Below, one piece after another: positions 32,074-44,721 of a DNA stretch of 64,000 nucleotides. The DNA comes from Enterobacter asburiae (GTDB taxonomy: Bacteria > Pseudomonadota > Gammaproteobacteria > Enterobacterales > Enterobacteriaceae), in assembly GCF_024599655.1 (NCBI RefSeq), contig NZ_CP102247.1, positions 186,001 through 250,000 on the forward strand, in the 5' to 3' direction. Position numbers and translations under genes: made by a program. Below the pieces are notes generated by a model that saw nothing but the letters and a program-made list of their open reading frames with translations, did no database searches and had not been told where the DNA came from. The number at the start of each line of letters is the position of its first letter. The stretch's first letter is position 1.

Positions 32074-33447
32074 TGCCGCGACCCGATAGGCTTCCGCCAT
32101 GGTCGGGTAGTTAAAGGTGGTGTTAACGAAGTACTCAATGGTGTTACCACCACCTTTCTGCTCCATTATCGCCTGGCCGATATGAATGATTTCCGCGGCG
32201 CGTTCACCAAAGCAGTGAATGCCGAGGATCTCTTTCGTCTCGCGGTGGAACAGGATCTTCAGCGTCCCCACGCTCATCCCCACGATTTGCGCCCGCGCCA
32301 GATGTTTAAACTGCGCGCGACCCACCTCGTAAGGCACCTTCATTGACGTCAGCTGCTGCTCGGTTTTGCCGACTGAACTGATTTCCGGGATGGTATAGAT
32401 GCCCGTCGGAATATCTTCGATCAGATGCGCCGTCGCTTCGCCTTTTACCAGCGCCTGTGCGGCAATACGTCCCTGGTCGTAAGCGGCTGATGCCAGGCTT
32501 GGGTAACCAATCACGTCGCCGACCGCGTAAACGTGCGGCAGGGCGGTCTGATACATGCTGTTGACCTTCAGCTGACCGCGGCTGTCGGTTTCAAGCCCGA
32601 TATTTTCCAGCTGCAGTGAGTCGGTGTTGCCGGTACGGCCGTTGGCGTACAGCAGGCAGTCTGCTTTCAGCTTTTTACCGGACTTCAGGTGCATGATCAC
32701 CCCGTCGTCACAGCCTTCGATTTTCTCGTACTCTTCGTTGTGGCGAATGACCACGCCGCTGTTCCAGAAGTGGTAGGAGAGCGAATCTGACATCTCCTGA
32801 TCGAGGAACGCCAGCAGGCGGTCGCGGGTGTTGATCAGGTCAACTTTGACGTCCATTCCGCGGAAGATCGACGCATATTCGCAGCCAATGACCCCTGCGC
32901 CATAGATAATGACGTGGCGGGGTTCATGGTGCAGGCTCAGAATCGAGTCGCTGTCGTAGACGCGCGGGTGCGAGAAGTCCACGTCGGCGGGATGGTACGG
33001 GCGTGAACCGCAGGCAATCACAAATTTTTCAGCCGTGATGGTTTCGACCGAACCGTCGTGGCATTCGAGTGCCAGGGTGTGTTCATCCACAAAATGCGCG
33101 TTGCCCTGCAAAATCTCACAGTGGTTACGCTCATAAAACCCCTGACGCATGCGCGTCTGCTGGTTAATAACGGTATCCGCGTGATTCAGGATGTCAGCAA
33201 AAGATGAACGAAGAAGTCGGGAGTGGTCGCTGTAAAGAGGGTTCTGGTTAAATTCGATAATGCGGCTAACGGCGTGGCGGAGGGCTTTCGAAGGGATGGT
33301 GCCCCAGTGGGTGCAACCGCCGCCGACATTATGGTAGCGCTCGATGACCGCTACTCTGGCTCCCTGTTTCACCAGACCCATAGCAGCACCTTCGCCGCCG
33401 GGGCCGGAACCAATAACTATTGCGTCGTAATCGTAGGAATGTGGCAT
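32047..33447 (-). CDS. sthA: Soluble pyridine nucleotide transhydrogenase
   Basis: Cytosolic flavoprotein that transfers reducing equivalents mainly from NADPH to NAD+, balancing the two pools. It has 466 residues, nearly identical to E. coli. The N-terminal FAD motif IGSGPGGEGAAMG, the second nucleotide-binding GAGVIGCEYAS and the C-terminal dimerisation domain are present. The region of the disulfide of related reductases reads GGGCTHWGTIP, with only one Cys, as is characteristic of this enzyme. It is convergent with oxyR and divergent from fabR. Confidence 0.98.
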   Translation of the reverse strand: MPHSYDYDAIVIGSGPGGEGAAMGLVKQGARVAVIERYHNVGGGCTHWGTIPSKALRHAVSRIIEFNQNPLYSDHSRLLRSSFADILNHADTVINQQTRMRQGFYERNHCEILQGNAHFVDEHTLALECHDGSVETITAEKFVIACGSRPYHPADVDFSHPRVYDSDSILSLHHEPRHVIIYGAGVIGCEYASIFRGMDVKVDLINTRDRLLAFLDQEMSDSLSYHFWNSGVVIRHNEEYEKIEGCDDGVIMHLKSGKKLKADCLLYANGRTGNTDSLQLENIGLETDSRGQLKVNSMYQTALPHVYAVGDVIGYPSLASAAYDQGRIAAQALVKGEATAHLIEDIPTGIYTIPEISSVGKTEQQLTSMKVPYEVGRAQFKHLARAQIVGMSVGTLKILFHRETKEILGIHCFGERAAEIIHIGQAIMEQKGGGNTIEYFVNTTFNYPTMAEAYRVAALNGLNRLF

Positions 33448-33646
33448 GGCAAGGCTTACCTGTTCTTATACATAAAAGCAACAGAATCATAACATCATTG
33501 CCAGAGTAACCCAATTATCGTTGTGCTTTTTTCCGGCAGTGGAGCACAAACCGCACGTAAACAATCATTCACAAAGCCAGGCAAACAGATTAATTTTATT
33601 CTCTGGTATAGTGCCATCAGGCCTTTGGAAGGATTCAACTATCGTG

Positions 33647-34282
33647 ATGGGCGTAAGAGCACAACAAAAAGAGAAAACCCGGCGTTCGCTGGTGGAAGCC
33701 GCATTCAGTCAACTGAGTGCTGAGCGGAGTTTTGCCAGTTTGAGCCTGCGTGAAGTCGCACGCGAGGCCGGGATTGCGCCAACGTCCTTCTATCGTCACT
33801 TCCGTGATGTGGATGAACTGGGCCTGACCATGGTCGACGAGAGCGGCCTGATGCTGCGCCAGTTGATGCGCCAGGCACGTCAGCGTATCGCAAAAGGGGG
33901 CAGCGTGATCCGCACCTCCGTATCGACCTTTATGGAATTTATCGGCAATAACCCCAACGCGTTTCGTCTTCTTCTGCGCGAGCGTTCGGGGACATCGGCG
34001 GCGTTTCGTGCCGCCGTCGCGCGTGAAATTCAGCACTTCATCGCGGAACTTGCCGACTATCTTGAACTCGAAAACCATATGCCGCGTGCGTTTACTGAAG
34101 CACAGGCTGAGGCGATGGTGACGATTGTTTTCAGCGCGGGTGCCGAAGCGCTGGATGTCAGCATTGAACAACGCAAGCAGCTCGAAGAGCGACTGGTATT
34201 GCAGCTCAGGATGATCTCCAAAGGCGCGTACTACTGGTATCGCCGTGAACAAGAGAAACTGGCACATCAAACCGAAGAGTGA
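33647..34282 (+). CDS. fabR: TetR-family repressor of unsaturated fatty acid synthesis FabR
   Basis: Represses fabA and fabB in response to the unsaturated to saturated acyl ratio. The N-terminal TetR helix-turn-helix (SLREVAREAGIAPTSFYRHF) is followed by an acyl-binding helical domain. The frame is open from 33521, but MGVRAQQKEKTRRSL at ATG 33647 is chosen, giving 211 residues. The overlapping GTG at 33644 is an alternative, nearer to GGAAGG (33627-33632). It is nine bases before yijD, as in the E. coli fabR-yijD operon. Confidence 0.95.
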   Translation: MGVRAQQKEKTRRSLVEAAFSQLSAERSFASLSLREVAREAGIAPTSFYRHFRDVDELGLTMVDESGLMLRQLMRQARQRIAKGGSVIRTSVSTFMEFIGNNPNAFRLLLRERSGTSAAFRAAVAREIQHFIAELADYLELENHMPRAFTEAQAEAMVTIVFSAGAEALDVSIEQRKQLEERLVLQLRMISKGAYYWYRREQEKLAHQTEE

Positions 34283-34291
34283 AGGTGAGTA

Positions 34292-34651
34292 ATGAAACAG
34301 TCAGGTCAGGATAAAGGGACGCTGTTGCTGGCATTGATCGCTGGCTTATCCATTAATGGTACGTTTGCCGCTATTTTTAGCTCAATCGTGCCGTTTTCGA
34401 TTTTCCCGCTTATTGCGCTGGTGCTGACGGTTTACTGCCTGCATCAACGTTACCTGAACCGCACCATGCCGGTGGGGTTACCGGGGCTGGCCGCTGCCTG
34501 CTTTATTCTGGGCGTATTGCTGTACAGCACCGTGGTTCGCGCGGAATATCCGGATATCGGCTCTAACTTCTTCCCTGCGGTACTGTCTGTGGCGCTGGTG
34601 TTCTGGATTGGCTCGCGCATGCGTAGCCGTAAGAGCCAGTTACCAGAGTAA
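34292..34651 (+). CDS. yijD: Conserved inner-membrane protein YijD
   Basis: 119-residue protein of unknown function (DUF1422 family). Four hydrophobic segments (about residues 10-30, 30-50, 62-85, 88-105) predict an integral membrane protein with a short basic C-terminal tail (RMRSRKSQLPE). Same length as in E. coli and translated directly after fabR, so a role in membrane lipid homeostasis is an inference from context only. Confidence 0.9.
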   Translation: MKQSGQDKGTLLLALIAGLSINGTFAAIFSSIVPFSIFPLIALVLTVYCLHQRYLNRTMPVGLPGLAAACFILGVLLYSTVVRAEYPDIGSNFFPAVLSVALVFWIGSRMRSRKSQLPE

Positions 34652-34665
34652 AGGGTTTCGTCATT

Positions 34666-34734
34666 GTAGGCCGGATAAGCGAAGCGCCATCCGGCTTTTT
34701 TGGCAGGTGGCGCTTCGCTTACCTGCCCTACAAT
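34666..34734. repeat. REP-like inverted pair between yijD and trmA
   Basis: Unit 1 (34666-34695, GTAGGCCGGATAAGCGAAGC to CCATCCGGC) and unit 2 (34702-34731, GGCAGGTGGCGCTTCGC to CCTAC) are inverted copies around TTTTT, placed between two converging genes. They can also form a single long hairpin. Confidence 0.85.
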
Positions 34735-34741
34735 CCCAACA

Positions 34742-35842
34742 TTACTTCGCCGTGAGCAGTACGCCGCACTCCATATGATGCGTATACGGGAACTGATCGA
34801 ACAGCGCCAGACGTTCAACCTTGTGCGTCTGGCCTAATGTTTCGAGGTTCTTGCACAGCGTCTCCGGGTTACAGGAGATGTACAAAATGCGCGGGTACGC
34901 CTGCACCATCTTCTCGGTTTCGCTGTCCAGGCCACTGCGCGGCGGGTCGACAAAAATCGTCTCACACTGGTAGCTCTTCAGATCGATCCCTTCCAGGCGG
35001 TTAAACTGGCGTACGCCGTTCATGGCCTGCGTGAACTCTTCTGCGGCCATACGAACGATCTGCACGTTGTCGATATGGTTGGCGGCAATGTTGTACTGCG
35101 CGGCGGCCACCGACGGCTTGGCGATTTCCGTTGCCAGCACGCGATCGAAGTTACGCGCCAGCGCCAGCGAGAAGTTGCCGTTACCGCAGTAGAGCTCAAG
35201 CAGATCGCCCGTTGACCCTTCCGTCGCCTTCAGCGCCCACTCCAGCATCTGCACGTTCATCGCGGCGTTCGGCTGGGTGAAGCTGTTCTCGACCTGACGA
35301 TACACCATCTCTTTACCCGCTACCGGCAGGCGCTCGTCGATGTAGTCCTGATCCAGCATGATTTTGGTTTTGGTCGCCCGGCCAATCAGGTGAACGTTGA
35401 TGTTCTGCGCACGCAGCCCATCGCGCAGCGCTTCCGCCTGCTCGCGCCACTCGTCGTTAAGCGCTTTGTGATACAGCAGAGAGACAATCGCCTGATTGCT
35501 TTGCGTGGTCAGGTAGTCAATCTGGAACAGCTTGTTACGCAGTACCGGATTGTTGCGCACGCCGTCCATCATCAGCGTCATCAGTTGGTTAATGAGCTCG
35601 CTCGCTGCCGGAAAGCTGTCCACGCGGATACGGGACTTCGTCTGCTGATCGAAAATGATGTGGTACAGGTCGTCGCCGTCGTGCCAGATGCGGAACTCGG
35701 CGCGCATGCGGTAGTGGCTGACAGGAGAGCGGAACACCTCGGGAACGGGCGCGTTGAAAGGCGTCATCATACTTTGCAGGCGGACGACTTTCTCTGCCAG
35801 CTGCGCGTCGTACTGTTCTGTCGGGAGGTGTTCTGGGGTCAT
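34742..35842 (-). CDS. trmA: tRNA (uracil-54-C5) methyltransferase TrmA
   Basis: SAM-dependent enzyme forming ribothymidine at position 54 of the T-loop of tRNA (also methylates tmRNA). Class I methyltransferase fold with motif LLELYCGNGNFSLAL, the catalytic Cys in YISCNPETL (near residue 324) and the C-terminal HHMECGVLL with the general-base Glu. Start at 35842 (MTPEHLPTEQYDAQL) gives 366 residues, exactly as E. coli; the 106-codon upstream extension runs into the btuB riboswitch region and is not coding. Divergent from btuB. Confidence 0.97.
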   Translation of the reverse strand: MTPEHLPTEQYDAQLAEKVVRLQSMMTPFNAPVPEVFRSPVSHYRMRAEFRIWHDGDDLYHIIFDQQTKSRIRVDSFPAASELINQLMTLMMDGVRNNPVLRNKLFQIDYLTTQSNQAIVSLLYHKALNDEWREQAEALRDGLRAQNINVHLIGRATKTKIMLDQDYIDERLPVAGKEMVYRQVENSFTQPNAAMNVQMLEWALKATEGSTGDLLELYCGNGNFSLALARNFDRVLATEIAKPSVAAAQYNIAANHIDNVQIVRMAAEEFTQAMNGVRQFNRLEGIDLKSYQCETIFVDPPRSGLDSETEKMVQAYPRILYISCNPETLCKNLETLGQTHKVERLALFDQFPYTHHMECGVLLTAK

Positions 35843-35957
35843 GATGCGTCCTGAGTGATAAAGAATTACGCGGGGATTGTAGGCATTGTTCAGGGGATGT
35901 CCAGATTTAATGGCCAATAGCTGTCTGGACATCCATACGTGTCTAATTGTAGCATTC

Positions 35958-36150
35958 TGTTTCCGGTCTCCTGAGAGTGAAAAGGGAATCCAGTGTAAAT
36001 CTGGAGCTGACGCGCAGCGGTAAAGTCTGGCGGGATGAGCGTTGTAGACACTGTGAAAATGGGAAGTCTTCATCCTTATATGCCACCTAGCCCGAAGACC
36101 TGCCGGGATCACGTCGCATTTGGTTTCATCATCGCGTGCTATCGATGAGG
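35958..36150 (+). promoter_or_regulatory. Cobalamin riboswitch in the btuB leader
   Basis: The 345-base gap before btuB carries the hallmarks of an AdoCbl riboswitch: GGGAATCCAGTGTAAATCTGG near 35983, GAGCTGACGCGCAGCGGTAA near 36005, the GGGAAGTCTTCATC stretch near 36061, and the B12 box AGCCCGAAGACCTGCC at 36089-36104. It is closely similar to the E. coli btuB leader and expected to reduce btuB translation when adenosylcobalamin is bound. Boundaries are approximate. Confidence 0.93.
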
Positions 36151-36187
36151 CCTGCGGCATCCTTCTTATATTGTGGATGCTTTAACA

Positions 36188-38041
36188 ATGATTAAAAAAG
36201 TATCGCTGTTGACGGCGTTGTCCGTCACGGCATTTTCGGGCTGGGCGCAGGATAGCGCCGACTCGTTGGTGGTGACGGCAAATCGTTTTGAACAACCGGC
36301 AAAAACTGTTCTGGCGCCGACGTCCGTCGTAACGCGTGAAGATATTGAACGCTGGCAGGCAAAGAGCGTGGTGGAAATCATGTCGCGTCTGCCTGGCGTG
36401 GATATCGCGCAAAGCGGTGGAATGGGCTCGAACTCTTCAACTTTTATTCGCGGAACGGAATCTCGCCATGTGCTGGTGCTGATTGACGGTATTCCTTTGA
36501 ATAACGCCGGGATCAGCAACGTTCCCGATCTGAGCCAAATCCCGACCTCGCTGATTCAGCGTATTGAGTACATCCGTGGCCCGCGTTCGGCCCTGTATGG
36601 CTCCGACGCGATTGGTGGCGTGATTAACATCATCACCGGACGTGACAAGCCGGGTGCAGAGATCTCAGCGGGTGTCGGCTCTAAGGGTTATCAGACCTAT
36701 GACGGCGCTTTCCAGCAGGTATTGGATAAAACCAAAATCACCATGGCGGGTAACTACACCTATACCCGTGGTTTTGACATCGCCGCAAAAGATGCGCCGC
36801 GCCAGCCTGACCGCGATGGCTTTATGAGTAAATCGCTGTACGGCTCCGTGGAACAGCAGATTACCGACAGCGTGAGCGGCTTCTTCCGTGGCTTTGGTTA
36901 CGACAACCGCACCGCGTATGACGGTTACGATCACTACGACGCCAATTTTATGGTGGATGGACGACCTGATACTCGCCAGCTCTACAGCCAGAACTGGGAT
37001 ACCGGTCTGCGTTACAACCAGGGAATTTTCCAGTCACAGCTGGTGGCGGGTTACGGTCGCAGTAAAGATCAGAACTATGATCCGAAGAAAGGGCGTTACG
37101 CTGATTCCGCCACCATGGATGATGTGAAGCAGTACACCACCCAATGGCTCAACACTGTGGAAGTCGGTCACGGCAACATTGGTGCAGGTCTGGACTGGCA
37201 AAAGCAGAAGACGCAGGCCGGAACGGGCTACCTGGATAAAGGCTACGAGCAACGCAATACCGGTGTGTTTGTTTCGGCGATGCAGCAGTTCAGCAGCGTG
37301 ACGCTGGAGGCGGCGGCGCGTAATGACGACAACTCCAACTTTGGTAACCATGGAACATGGCAAACCAGCGCCGCGTGGGAGTTTGTGGATGGCTATCGCG
37401 TGATTGCCTCCTACGGTACCGCTTTTAAAGCACCGACCATGAGCCAGATCCACAGCGCTTCTTACGGCAATCCGGATCTTAAACCGGAGGAGAGTAAGCA
37501 GTGGGAAGGGGGCTTTGAAGGCCTGACGGGACCGGTCAACTGGCGTATCACCGGTTATCGCAATGATATCGATAATCTTATTAGCAGCGATCCGCATACG
37601 TATCGTTACTACAACGTTGACGAAGCACGTATTAAAGGTGTGGAAGCGACGGCACAGTTCGATACTGGCCCGGTCGGACATCAGATTTCCTATGATTATG
37701 TCGACCCGCGTAATGCAAAAACCAATGAAGTACTGGCCCGCCGTTCTAAGCAGCAGGTTAAGTACCAGCTTGACTGGCAGGTATGGGATCTCGACTGGAA
37801 CCTTGCCTACCGTTATCTGGGCACACGCTATGATGTCGCGATTGATCCAGACACCTATTCGTCAGAACGCGTGAAAATGGGCGGTGTCAGTCTCTGGGAT
37901 GTCGCAGTTTCGTATCCTGTCACCTCACATCTCACAGTTCGTGGTAAAATAGCCAACCTGTTCGATAAAGATTACGAGACAGTTTATGGCTACCAAACTG
38001 CAGGACGGGAATACACCTTGTCTGGCAGCTACACCTTCTAA
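36188..38041 (+). CDS. btuB: TonB-dependent vitamin B12 outer-membrane receptor
   Basis: Energy-coupled 22-stranded outer-membrane transporter for cobalamins, also exploited by colicins and phage BF23 in E. coli. The signal peptide MIKKVSLLTALSVTAFSGWA precedes the TonB box (DSLVVTANRF), the plug domain (about 30-155) and the barrel, ending in Phe (SGSYTF). ATG 36188 is chosen over 36173 because it starts the signal peptide and matches E. coli; this gives 617 residues (E. coli 614). Controlled by the riboswitch upstream. Its last 56 bases overlap murI. Confidence 0.98.
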   Translation: MIKKVSLLTALSVTAFSGWAQDSADSLVVTANRFEQPAKTVLAPTSVVTREDIERWQAKSVVEIMSRLPGVDIAQSGGMGSNSSTFIRGTESRHVLVLIDGIPLNNAGISNVPDLSQIPTSLIQRIEYIRGPRSALYGSDAIGGVINIITGRDKPGAEISAGVGSKGYQTYDGAFQQVLDKTKITMAGNYTYTRGFDIAAKDAPRQPDRDGFMSKSLYGSVEQQITDSVSGFFRGFGYDNRTAYDGYDHYDANFMVDGRPDTRQLYSQNWDTGLRYNQGIFQSQLVAGYGRSKDQNYDPKKGRYADSATMDDVKQYTTQWLNTVEVGHGNIGAGLDWQKQKTQAGTGYLDKGYEQRNTGVFVSAMQQFSSVTLEAAARNDDNSNFGNHGTWQTSAAWEFVDGYRVIASYGTAFKAPTMSQIHSASYGNPDLKPEESKQWEGGFEGLTGPVNWRITGYRNDIDNLISSDPHTYRYYNVDEARIKGVEATAQFDTGPVGHQISYDYVDPRNAKTNEVLARRSKQQVKYQLDWQVWDLDWNLAYRYLGTRYDVAIDPDTYSSERVKMGGVSLWDVAVSYPVTSHLTVRGKIANLFDKDYETVYGYQTAGREYTLSGSYTF

Positions 38042-38837
38042 TCCGCGTCCCACCGTGCTGGTGTTTGATTCCGGCGTCGGTGGGCTTTCGGTCTATGATG
38101 AGATTCGGCATCTTCTGCCGGATCTCCATTACATCTATGCCTTCGATAACGTCGCTTTCCCGTATGGGGAAAAGAGCGAAGATTTTATTGTTGAGCGCGT
38201 GGTTGAAATCGTCACTGCGGTACAAAAGCGCTATCCCCTTGCGCTGGCCGTCATCGCCTGTAATACGGCGAGCACCGTTTCTCTTCCCGCCCTGCGTGAA
38301 AAATTCCCGTTCCCGGTTGTGGGCGTCGTTCCTGCAATAAAGCCTGCCGCGCGTCTGACGGCGAACGGCATTGTGGGTTTGCTGGCAACGCGAGGTACGG
38401 TAAAGCGTCCTTATACCCGCGAGCTGATCGACCGTTTTGCCAACGAATGCCAGATTGCGATGCTGGGTTCGGCTGAGCTGGTGGAAATGGCTGAAGCTAA
38501 GCTGCATGGAAAGGCGGTATCACTCGACGAGCTGCGTCGTATTCTTCGTCCGTGGCTGCGGATGCCCGAACCCCCGGATACCGTTGTGCTGGGCTGCACC
38601 CACTTCCCGCTATTACAGGAAGAGCTGTTAGAGGTGTTACCGGAAGGAACGCGCCTGGTGGATTCCGGTGCGGCTATCGCCCGTCGTACGGCCTGGCTGC
38701 TGGAGCACGAAGCACCCGATGCGAAATCTACCGATGCGAATATCGCGTTTTGTATGGCCATCACGAAAGAGACTGAGCAACTTTTACCCGTTTTACGCCG
38801 TTATGGCTTTGAAACGCTCGAAAAACTGTCGCTGTAG
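37986..38837 (+). CDS. murI: Glutamate racemase
   Basis: Cofactor-independent racemase that makes D-glutamate for peptidoglycan. The two catalytic cysteines are Cys92 (ACNTAS) and Cys204 (GCTHFPLL). It has 283 residues. The start codon lies within btuB in another frame, a 56-base overlap of the kind known in E. coli, so murI probably depends on btuB mRNA or on a promoter inside btuB. Directly upstream of the rRNA operon, as murI is upstream of rrnB in E. coli. Confidence 0.96.
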   Translation: MATKLQDGNTPCLAATPSNPRPTVLVFDSGVGGLSVYDEIRHLLPDLHYIYAFDNVAFPYGEKSEDFIVERVVEIVTAVQKRYPLALAVIACNTASTVSLPALREKFPFPVVGVVPAIKPAARLTANGIVGLLATRGTVKRPYTRELIDRFANECQIAMLGSAELVEMAEAKLHGKAVSLDELRRILRPWLRMPEPPDTVVLGCTHFPLLQEELLEVLPEGTRLVDSGAAIARRTAWLLEHEAPDAKSTDANIAFCMAITKETEQLLPVLRRYGFETLEKLSL

Positions 38838-38888
38838 CACGGTTTTGAGCAAAAAAGAGACGGTTGAAAGTTTTTTTTAAAAGAGGGG

Positions 38889-38916
38889 TTGTCAACGTCT
38901 GAGAACTCCCTATAAT
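38889..38916 (+). promoter_or_regulatory. rRNA operon promoter P1
   Basis: TTGTCA (38889-38894), 16 bases, then TATAAT (38911-38916), followed by GCGCC, a GC-rich discriminator typical of stringently controlled rrn P1. An A/T-rich UP-element-like tract (38868-38885) lies just upstream. It matches E. coli rrnB P1. P1, P2 and boxA occupy the 381-base gap after murI. Confidence 0.92.
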
Positions 38917-39008
38917 GCGCCTCCACTGACACGGAACAACGGCTTACAGGCCGCCGGGTTAGCGGGGTTCAGAGATGAACGCCAGCAGAGAAAAGCGAAA
39001 ATAATCAC

Positions 39009-39036
39009 TTGACTCTGAATGAGGAAAACGTAATAT
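39009..39036 (+). promoter_or_regulatory. rRNA operon promoter P2
   Basis: TTGACT (39009-39014), 16 bases, TAATAT (39031-39036), about 120 bases downstream of P1, as in E. coli rrn operons. Confidence 0.85.
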
Positions 39037-39074
39037 ACGGGACCTCGCAACGGTGAGCGAAAGCCGCGTTGCAC

Positions 39075-39086
39075 TGCTCTTTAACA
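39075..39086 (+). promoter_or_regulatory. rrn leader boxA antitermination site
   Basis: TGCTCTTTAACA is an exact boxA, the NusB/NusE entry site for rRNA antitermination; a second copy is in the spacer before 23S. Confidence 0.92.
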
Positions 39087-39218
39087 ATTTATCAGACAAT
39101 CTGTGTGGGCACTCAAAGTGACATGGATTCTTAACGTCCTCGGACGAAAAATGAATACCAAGTCTCTGAGTGAACATACGTAATTCATTACGAAGTTTAA
39201 TTCACGAGCATCAAACTT

Positions 39219-40758
<1,540 letters not shown>

Positions 40759-40827
40759 CCTTAAAGAACCTGCCTTTGTAGTGCTCACACAGATTGTCTG
40801 ATGAAAAACAACAGTAAAAATCTCTGC

Positions 40828-40904
<77 letters not shown>

Positions 40905-40986
40905 AATTTTTGCTGATGCTGCGTTGCGGCGACACTCACATACTTCAGTATGCTTCGTGTCACCACGCCTTGCCTCAACAAAAATT
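40905..40986 (+). other. Long stem-loop insertion between tRNA-Ile and tRNA-Ala
   Basis: The arms AATTTTTG (40905) and CAAAAATT (ending 40986) are exact complements. Inside are further paired segments (GACAC with GTGTC, CATAC with GTATG around TTCA). The roughly 82-base structure replaces most of the short linker found between these tRNAs in E. coli. It is probably removed during rRNA processing. Confidence 0.8.
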
Positions 40987-41012
40987 ACCGGTACAGAGGT
41001 TGGCAAAACGAT

Positions 41013-41088
41013 GGGGCTATAGCTCAGCTGGGAGAGCGCCTGCTTTGCACGCAGGAGGTCTGCGGTTCGATCCCGCATAGCTCCACCA
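41013..41088 (+). tRNA. alaT: tRNA-Ala (TGC anticodon)
   Basis: 76-base cloverleaf with anticodon loop TTTGCAC, T-loop GGTTCGATCC and encoded CCA, second tRNA of the 16S-23S spacer. Confidence 0.97.
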
Positions 41089-41149
41089 TCTTTTACTGCA
41101 AACACAAGAAAACTTCAGAGTGAACCTGAAAAGGTGCACTGCGAAGTTT

Positions 41150-41160
41150 TGCTCTTTAAA
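41150..41160 (+). promoter_or_regulatory. Spacer boxA before 23S rRNA
   Basis: TGCTCTTTAAA repeats the leader boxA and would reload the antitermination complex before 23S transcription. It lies in the 180-base spacer 41089-41268. Confidence 0.85.
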
Positions 41161-41268
41161 AATCTGGATCAAGCTGAAAATTGAAACGACACACATGTTA
41201 TGTGTGTTCGAGTCTCTCAAATTTTCGCAATTTGATGATGAATCGAAAGAAACATCTTCGGGTTGTGA

Positions 41269-44174
<2,906 letters not shown>

Positions 44175-44243
44175 ACAACGCCGAAGCTGTTTCGGCGGAC
44201 GAGAGACAGAAGATTTTCAGCTTTGATACAGATTAACAGAATT

Positions 44244-44363
44244 TGCCTGGCGGCTTTAGCGCGGTGGTCCCACCTGACCCCATGCCGAACTCAGAAGTGA
44301 AACGCCGTAGCGCCGATGGTAGTGTGGGGTCTCCCCATGTGAGAGTAGGGAACTGCCAGGCAT
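44244..44363 (+). rRNA. rrf: 5S ribosomal RNA
   Basis: 120-base gene from TGCCTGGCGGC to CTGCCAGGCAT with complementary ends, 69 bases after 23S. A single 5S copy. Confidence 0.98.
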
Positions 44364-44417
44364 CAAATTAAGTAGTAAGCCGGTGCATAAATCCGGTGGT
44401 TACAAGCAGTCTTCGGT

Positions 44418-44494
44418 GGAGCGGTAGTTCAGTCGGTTAGAATACCTGCCTGTCACGCAGGGGGTCGCGGGTTCGAGTCCCGTCCGTTCCGCCA
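44418..44494 (+). tRNA. aspT: tRNA-Asp (GTC anticodon)
   Basis: 77-base cloverleaf with anticodon loop CTGTCAC and encoded CCA. Distal tRNA of the rRNA operon, as after rrnC in E. coli. Confidence 0.97.
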
Positions 44495-44547
44495 CTTATT
44501 AAGACATTAAGCCTGCCTTCCTGGCAGGCTTAATGGCAAAAAACTTT

Positions 44548-44623
44548 AGGGGCGTAGCTCAGTTGGTAGAGCACCGGTCTCCAAAACCGGGTGTCGCGAG
44601 TTCGAGTCTCTCCGCCCCTGCCA
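44548..44623 (+). tRNA. trpT: tRNA-Trp (CCA anticodon)
   Basis: 76-base cloverleaf with anticodon loop CTCCAAAA and encoded 3' CCA. Last gene of the rRNA operon, immediately before its terminator. Confidence 0.97.
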
Positions 44624-44628
44624 TATAG

Positions 44629-44658
44629 AATCCTTTGCTTCGGCAAAGGATTTTTTTT
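44629..44658 (+). terminator. Rho-independent terminator of the rRNA operon
   Basis: AATCCTTTGC-TTCG-GCAAAGGATT followed by an eight-T run, five bases after tRNA-Trp. Confidence 0.92.
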
Positions 44659-44721
44659 GCCTGAAACACGGCAGAAAACACTCTTCTTAATTTTCAGCCA
44701 GCATTTCTGCTGGCTGATGTA

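Noticed and set aside
35843..36160. N-terminal extension of TrmA by 106 codons
   Set aside because: This stretch is the antisense of the cobalamin riboswitch. The conserved protein starts at 35842.
44418..44721. tRNA-associated integration site (prophage or island) after tRNA-Asp/tRNA-Trp
   Set aside because: The tRNAs are followed at once by a terminator and hdfR in the normal enteric order. There is no integrase and no duplicated tRNA 3' end.
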